Source: an uncultured Clostridiaceae bacterium (lineage in GTDB: Bacteria > Bacillota > Clostridia > Clostridiales > Clostridiaceae). From it: a stretch of 64,000 nt of DNA. The notes beneath the pieces were generated by a model, which was given only the letters and a program-made list of their open reading frames with translations, was not told the origin of the DNA and did no database searches. The first letter of the stretch is position 1; the number at the start of each line of letters is the position of its first letter. The position numbers and the translations under genes are program-made. The stretch covers positions 82,479 through 146,478 of the forward strand of contig CAMJGD010000006.1 in assembly GCA_946405135.1 (NCBI GenBank), read 5' to 3'. This document shows, one piece after another, positions 61,932-64,000 of the stretch.

Positions 61932-62027
61932 ATATTACTATTAAAGTTAATCCTATTAGTAGTATTACTTATAGTAAAAAATCTCAAAAATAGTAGCCCC
62001 TACTCGCAATTGGATGCTACTATTTTT
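61932..62027 (+). pseudogene. Decayed copy of the type I toxin and its terminator
   Basis: It is about 80% identical to 63689-63782 over the C-terminal toxin codons (TTACTTATAG and AAAAAATCTCAAAAA) and the hairpin region with CGCAATTGGAT. The start, the ribosome binding site and the reading frame are lost. The surviving hairpin AAAAATAGTAGC/GCTACTATTTTT now terminates the MraY paralogue. Confidence 0.7.
61986..62027 (+). terminator. Terminator after the MraY paralogue, derived from the toxin locus
   Basis: AAAAATAGTAGC/GCTACTATTTTT, 12 bp, with an 18-nt loop. Confidence 0.85.
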
Positions 62028-62121
62028 ATAAAAAATAAACATATATAAATTTTAATATTTAAAATAATAAACTATTAAAACAAATTAATAATTTATGAAC
62101 TCCGTATGCTCTTTTACGTAG

Positions 62122-62979
62122 TTATTTTTTCTTAACAGGAATCCAAATTTCGCTGTAGTAATTTTCATCTTGAATACCTTTCGGATAATCAGCTACATTA
62201 GTGTACATTTCAATATTATAACCTGCTGCAATTTCATAATCCTTGCAATTAGGTAGCCATTCTGAGAAGATTTTTCTGTTCACATCTTGCAGAGATTTCG
62301 GCATTGCGCCCTTGCAAACAAAAACAGCCCACGTGTGTTTAGGAATAATCTTTGTAACAAAACCATTAGGTATTTCTATGGACGGATTGTAATTATCTGC
62401 AATCAAATATTCAAACTCATCTGAACCTATGCTCTCATCTATGCATACTCCGTACATTCCACATATAAATTTTCCATTTCCTGTTTGATAATGCTCTGTC
62501 CAAAACTGTGGAATTTCTGTAGTTGCGCTATCATATTTAAACACCTTTGATACACCAATGACAGTAAATGAATCTTTTTCAACAATTTTGTAATCCATAA
62601 TATAACCACCTTCCAATGAAAATTTGATTTTCAGCGCAGCAAACGATTTAATCATTGCTCCATCTTTTCGAACAGCAGTAGGTGTGACACCATGAAATCG
62701 AGTAAACGCTTTTGTGAAACTATCCGGTGAGGCATAACCATATTTCAGTGCAATATCAATGATTTTTTCATCAGTGGAAACAAGCTCACTGCCGGCAAGG
62801 GTAAGCCTGCGTTGTCTGATGTACTCTCCTACTGTAAAACCACAAAGCATTGCAAATCCTTTTTGAAAATAGAAGGTGGACATAAATGCCTTTTTTGCAA
62901 TATTTTCTATTGCGATTTCTTTAGTGATATTCTCCTCAATATAGTTTATAGCTTCACCGATTCCTTCAATCCACCCCAT
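62122..62979 (-). CDS. AraC family regulator with GyrI-like effector domain
   Basis: 285 residues from the ATG at 62979 (GGGGTGATG upstream). An AraC DNA-binding domain comes first (about 1-105: FMSTFYFQKGFAMLCGFTVGEYIRQRRL and KYGYASPDSFTKAFTRFHGVTP). A GyrI-like ligand-binding domain follows (about 130-283), as in Rob/BmrR-type multidrug sensors. It is richer in G and C than its surroundings and lies between the decayed and the intact toxin copies, which suggests acquisition. Confidence 0.9.
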   Translation of the reverse strand: MGWIEGIGEAINYIEENITKEIAIENIAKKAFMSTFYFQKGFAMLCGFTVGEYIRQRRLTLAGSELVSTDEKIIDIALKYGYASPDSFTKAFTRFHGVTPTAVRKDGAMIKSFAALKIKFSLEGGYIMDYKIVEKDSFTVIGVSKVFKYDSATTEIPQFWTEHYQTGNGKFICGMYGVCIDESIGSDEFEYLIADNYNPSIEIPNGFVTKIIPKHTWAVFVCKGAMPKSLQDVNRKIFSEWLPNCKDYEIAAGYNIEMYTNVADYPKGIQDENYYSEIWIPVKKK

Positions 62980-63125
62980 AATCATCACCCCTGTCTGTAC
63001 ATATATCTTATCTCTTTTCACGCGGTTGTTCCCGTCTTTTTGTGTTATGTTTTGTCTTGTCTGAAAGATTATTAAGTAGCCTATACATTAAATTACTATT
63101 TCTAAATCAGTTCTATAACTTAGAA

Positions 63126-63202
63126 ATTTAAGTGAGACTCCAAATTTTATATTTGGTCAGTCGAACTTACACCTACGTAATGAAATGGAGTAGGTGTTTC
63201 AT
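63126..63202 (-). repeat. Structured repeat, copy A
   Basis: On the minus strand: TGAAACACCTAC, a 13-nt loop, GTAGGTGTAAGTTC, then a second hairpin GAC-CCAAAT/ATTTGG-GTC with a 3-nt bulge on the 5' side, then TCACTTAAAT. Copies B and C share the frame with compensating base changes. Confidence 0.75.
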
Positions 63203-63256
63203 TATAAATAATGATAAAAAACTTGATATATAGGCATTTATAGTATCATAAACTAA

Positions 63257-63333
63257 AGGAAACTCCTACTTCGCTACTCTACGTAGGAGTAAGTTCCGCT
63301 AGCTAAATCGAAGATTTAGAGCGTCACTTAAAT
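63257..63333 (+). repeat. Structured repeat, copy B
   Basis: GGAAACTCCTAC, 13-nt loop, GTAGGAGTAAGTTC, then CGC-CTAAATC/GATTTAG-GCG with bulge TAG, then TCACTTAAAT. It is inverted relative to copy A, 54 nt away. Confidence 0.78.
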
Positions 63334-63492
63334 TACTATTTAACAGTTAATTTTACCACTATTAATTTACATTCTCTATGAATTGATTAATAATTATTAT
63401 ATCTCAAATAACTTATTTGGTAAATCATTCAAATAGAAAAATTTCTCAACCACATTGTACCTTATGGTAGAGGAACTTTATATTCTACATAG

Positions 63493-63567
63493 ATGAAACT
63501 CACTATTCACATGCGTTCATAGGAGTAAGTTCAATTATCAAAATCATAGATTTTGAATTTCACTTAT
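63493..63567 (+). repeat. Structured repeat, copy C
   Basis: TGAAACTCACTA, loop, TAGGAGTAAGTTC, then AAT-CAAAATC/GATTTTG-ATT with bulge TAT, then TCACTTAT. Its right end runs into the extended -10 promoter of the toxin gene. Confidence 0.72.
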
Positions 63568-63575
63568 GGTATAAT
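63567..63575 (+). promoter_or_regulatory. Extended -10 promoter of the toxin gene
   Basis: TGGTATAAT at 63567-63575, directly at the end of repeat copy C, predicts a start near 63582 and a 65-nt leader. No good -35 is seen. Confidence 0.55.
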
Positions 63576-63612
63576 TTTAAAGTACAATTTTATAGTTGAA
63601 TGTGGGCTACTG

Positions 63613-63645
63613 GTATCACTCATCCCTTTTGAAGGGAGGTGATAC
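63613..63645 (+). promoter_or_regulatory. Hairpin hiding the toxin ribosome binding site
   Basis: GTATCAC pairs with GTGATAC and CCCTT with AAGGG. The toxin Shine-Dalgarno GGGAGGTGAT (63634-63643) lies wholly in the 3' side. This is the usual way a type I toxin mRNA is kept untranslated when newly made. Confidence 0.8.
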
Positions 63646-63647
63646 AT

Positions 63648-63749
63648 ATGAGTAACGACGTTTTAATGTTGCTATTTCAAGGTGGTTTATTCTTAATAGC
63701 ACTATTAACATTAATAGTGTTGCTTATAGAAAAAATCTCAAAAAAATAG
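63648..63749 (+). CDS. Small hydrophobic toxin, holin-like type I family
   Basis: 33 residues beginning MSNDVLMLLFQGGLFLIALL and ending IEKISKK: one membrane helix with charged ends, matching the putative holin-like toxin (Hol_Tox) group of Firmicutes. It is too short for most gene callers. The strong ribosome binding site is held in a hairpin, and a symmetrical terminator follows with an antisense promoter beyond it. High expression would be expected to damage the membrane. It is probably silent unless the antisense RNA is lost. Confidence 0.83.
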   Translation: MSNDVLMLLFQGGLFLIALLTLIVLLIEKISKK

Positions 63750-63788
63750 TAGCCCAAGTCGCAATTGGATGGCTACTATTTTTTAACA
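63738..63788 (-). ncRNA. Putative antisense antitoxin RNA
   Basis: Promoter on the minus strand: TATAAT (63800-63795), a 16-nt spacer and TTGCTT. Transcription from about 63788 would cross the toxin terminator. The same hairpin (TAGTAGCC/GGCTACTA) followed by seven U on this strand would end it near 63738. The RNA would be about 50-60 nt and complementary to the 3' end of the toxin mRNA, the arrangement of TxpA/RatA-type loci. Confidence 0.55.
63743..63784 (+). terminator. Toxin mRNA terminator
   Basis: AAAATAGTAGCC/GGCTACTATTTT, a 12-bp stem with a 16-nt loop containing CGCAATTGGAT, followed by TT. It is symmetrical and also has a U run on the opposite strand. Confidence 0.9.
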
Positions 63789-63837
63789 TGTTAAATTATA
63801 GTGATACCAGTTGCCTAAGCAACTAGAATTGTATATC

Positions 63838-63866
63838 AGTAGAGCGTTGACGCATTCTACTTTTTT
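63838..63866 (+). terminator. Small terminator hairpin downstream of the toxin locus
   Basis: AGTAGA-GCG pairs with CGC-TCTACT, followed by TTTTTT. No gene is seen ending here. It may stop readthrough from the toxin gene. Confidence 0.6.
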
Positions 63867-64000
63867 ATTATCTGTATTTCTTATTTATATTATATCAAAT
63901 TTTTATAAAAAATAAACCCATATAATTTTTTATATTTTAAAATTTTAATCTCAATAATATAAATTGGAAATTTGTTTGGTTAAATTATCGTTTTATCCAA
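63867..64000. other. AT-rich end of the window
   Basis: No supported gene or structure. Confidence 0.5.

Noticed and set aside
63126..63567. CRISPR array or attC integron cassette array
   Set aside because: Repeats differ in sequence, one is inverted, spacing is irregular, and no cas or integrase gene or attC core (GTTRRRY) is seen.

Overview
The window is low-GC, densely packed DNA of a Clostridium-type anaerobic Firmicute. The supporting signs are strong AGGAGG-type ribosome binding sites, AT-rich intergenic spacers, intrinsic terminators with U tracts, an Ech-type [NiFe] hydrogenase, a PyrR attenuator, a tetrahydrofolate riboswitch and a sortase-anchored surface protein. I see no rRNA, tRNA, CRISPR array, complete insertion sequence or prophage. 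The species cannot be fixed from sequence alone.

Layout. 0-10 kb: cytosine permease behind a PyrR-type attenuator, a two-component system, an S9 peptidase, a DMT exporter, a candidate small RNA, SpeD and the magnesium transporter MgtE. MgtE is preceded by a 27-codon upstream ORF beginning MEEDPP. 10-25 kb: a carbohydrate region with a Gfo/Idh dehydrogenase, sugar isomerase, AraC regulator, DUF4127 protein, FolT-like transporter under a THF riboswitch, RpiR regulator, AAC(3)-like acetyltransferase, NanE, SGNH hydrolase, tandem GNAT, a GHL10-like protein and a complete sugar ABC importer without its ATPase. 25-34 kb: an MmpL exporter with a YhgE-like secreted partner and TetR regulator, then a 1059-residue LPKTG-anchored GHL10 protein and a second Gfo/Idh protein. 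34-38 kb: a CotA-like multicopper oxidase and an NSS amino-acid transporter. The transporter is preceded by a Phe-rich leader peptide and a chain of mutually exclusive RNA pairings that reads as a classical attenuator. 38-43 kb: the echABCDEF hydrogenase operon. 43-55 kb: mixed housekeeping and regulatory genes, including a 3D-domain wall protein, two DUF2087 regulators, an M29 aminopeptidase, an ABC-2 exporter and glycerate kinase. 55-58 kb: an accessory three-gene cassette made of a trypco2-like protein, a HExxH putative metallopeptidase and a seven-TPR protein. 58-64 kb: small membrane proteins and lipoproteins, decayed sequence, an MraY paralogue with a divergent regulator, an AraC/GyrI regulator, three copies of a covarying ~76-nt structured repeat, and a type I toxin-antitoxin locus with a decayed second copy.

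How it fits together. The carbohydrate genes probably import and process amino sugars or wall-derived glycans. NanE, RpiR, an ABC importer and GHL10 proteins, one cytosolic and one on the surface, point that way. Ech would couple ferredoxin oxidation to H2 production and ion pumping. Several genes are controlled in cis by RNA: PyrR attenuation, the THF riboswitch, Phe leader attenuation, the mgtE upstream ORF and the toxin leader hairpin. The strongest novelty candidates are the trypco2/HExxH/TPR cassette, the Phe-leader attenuator, the mgtE leader ORF, the covarying repeats and the type I toxin locus.
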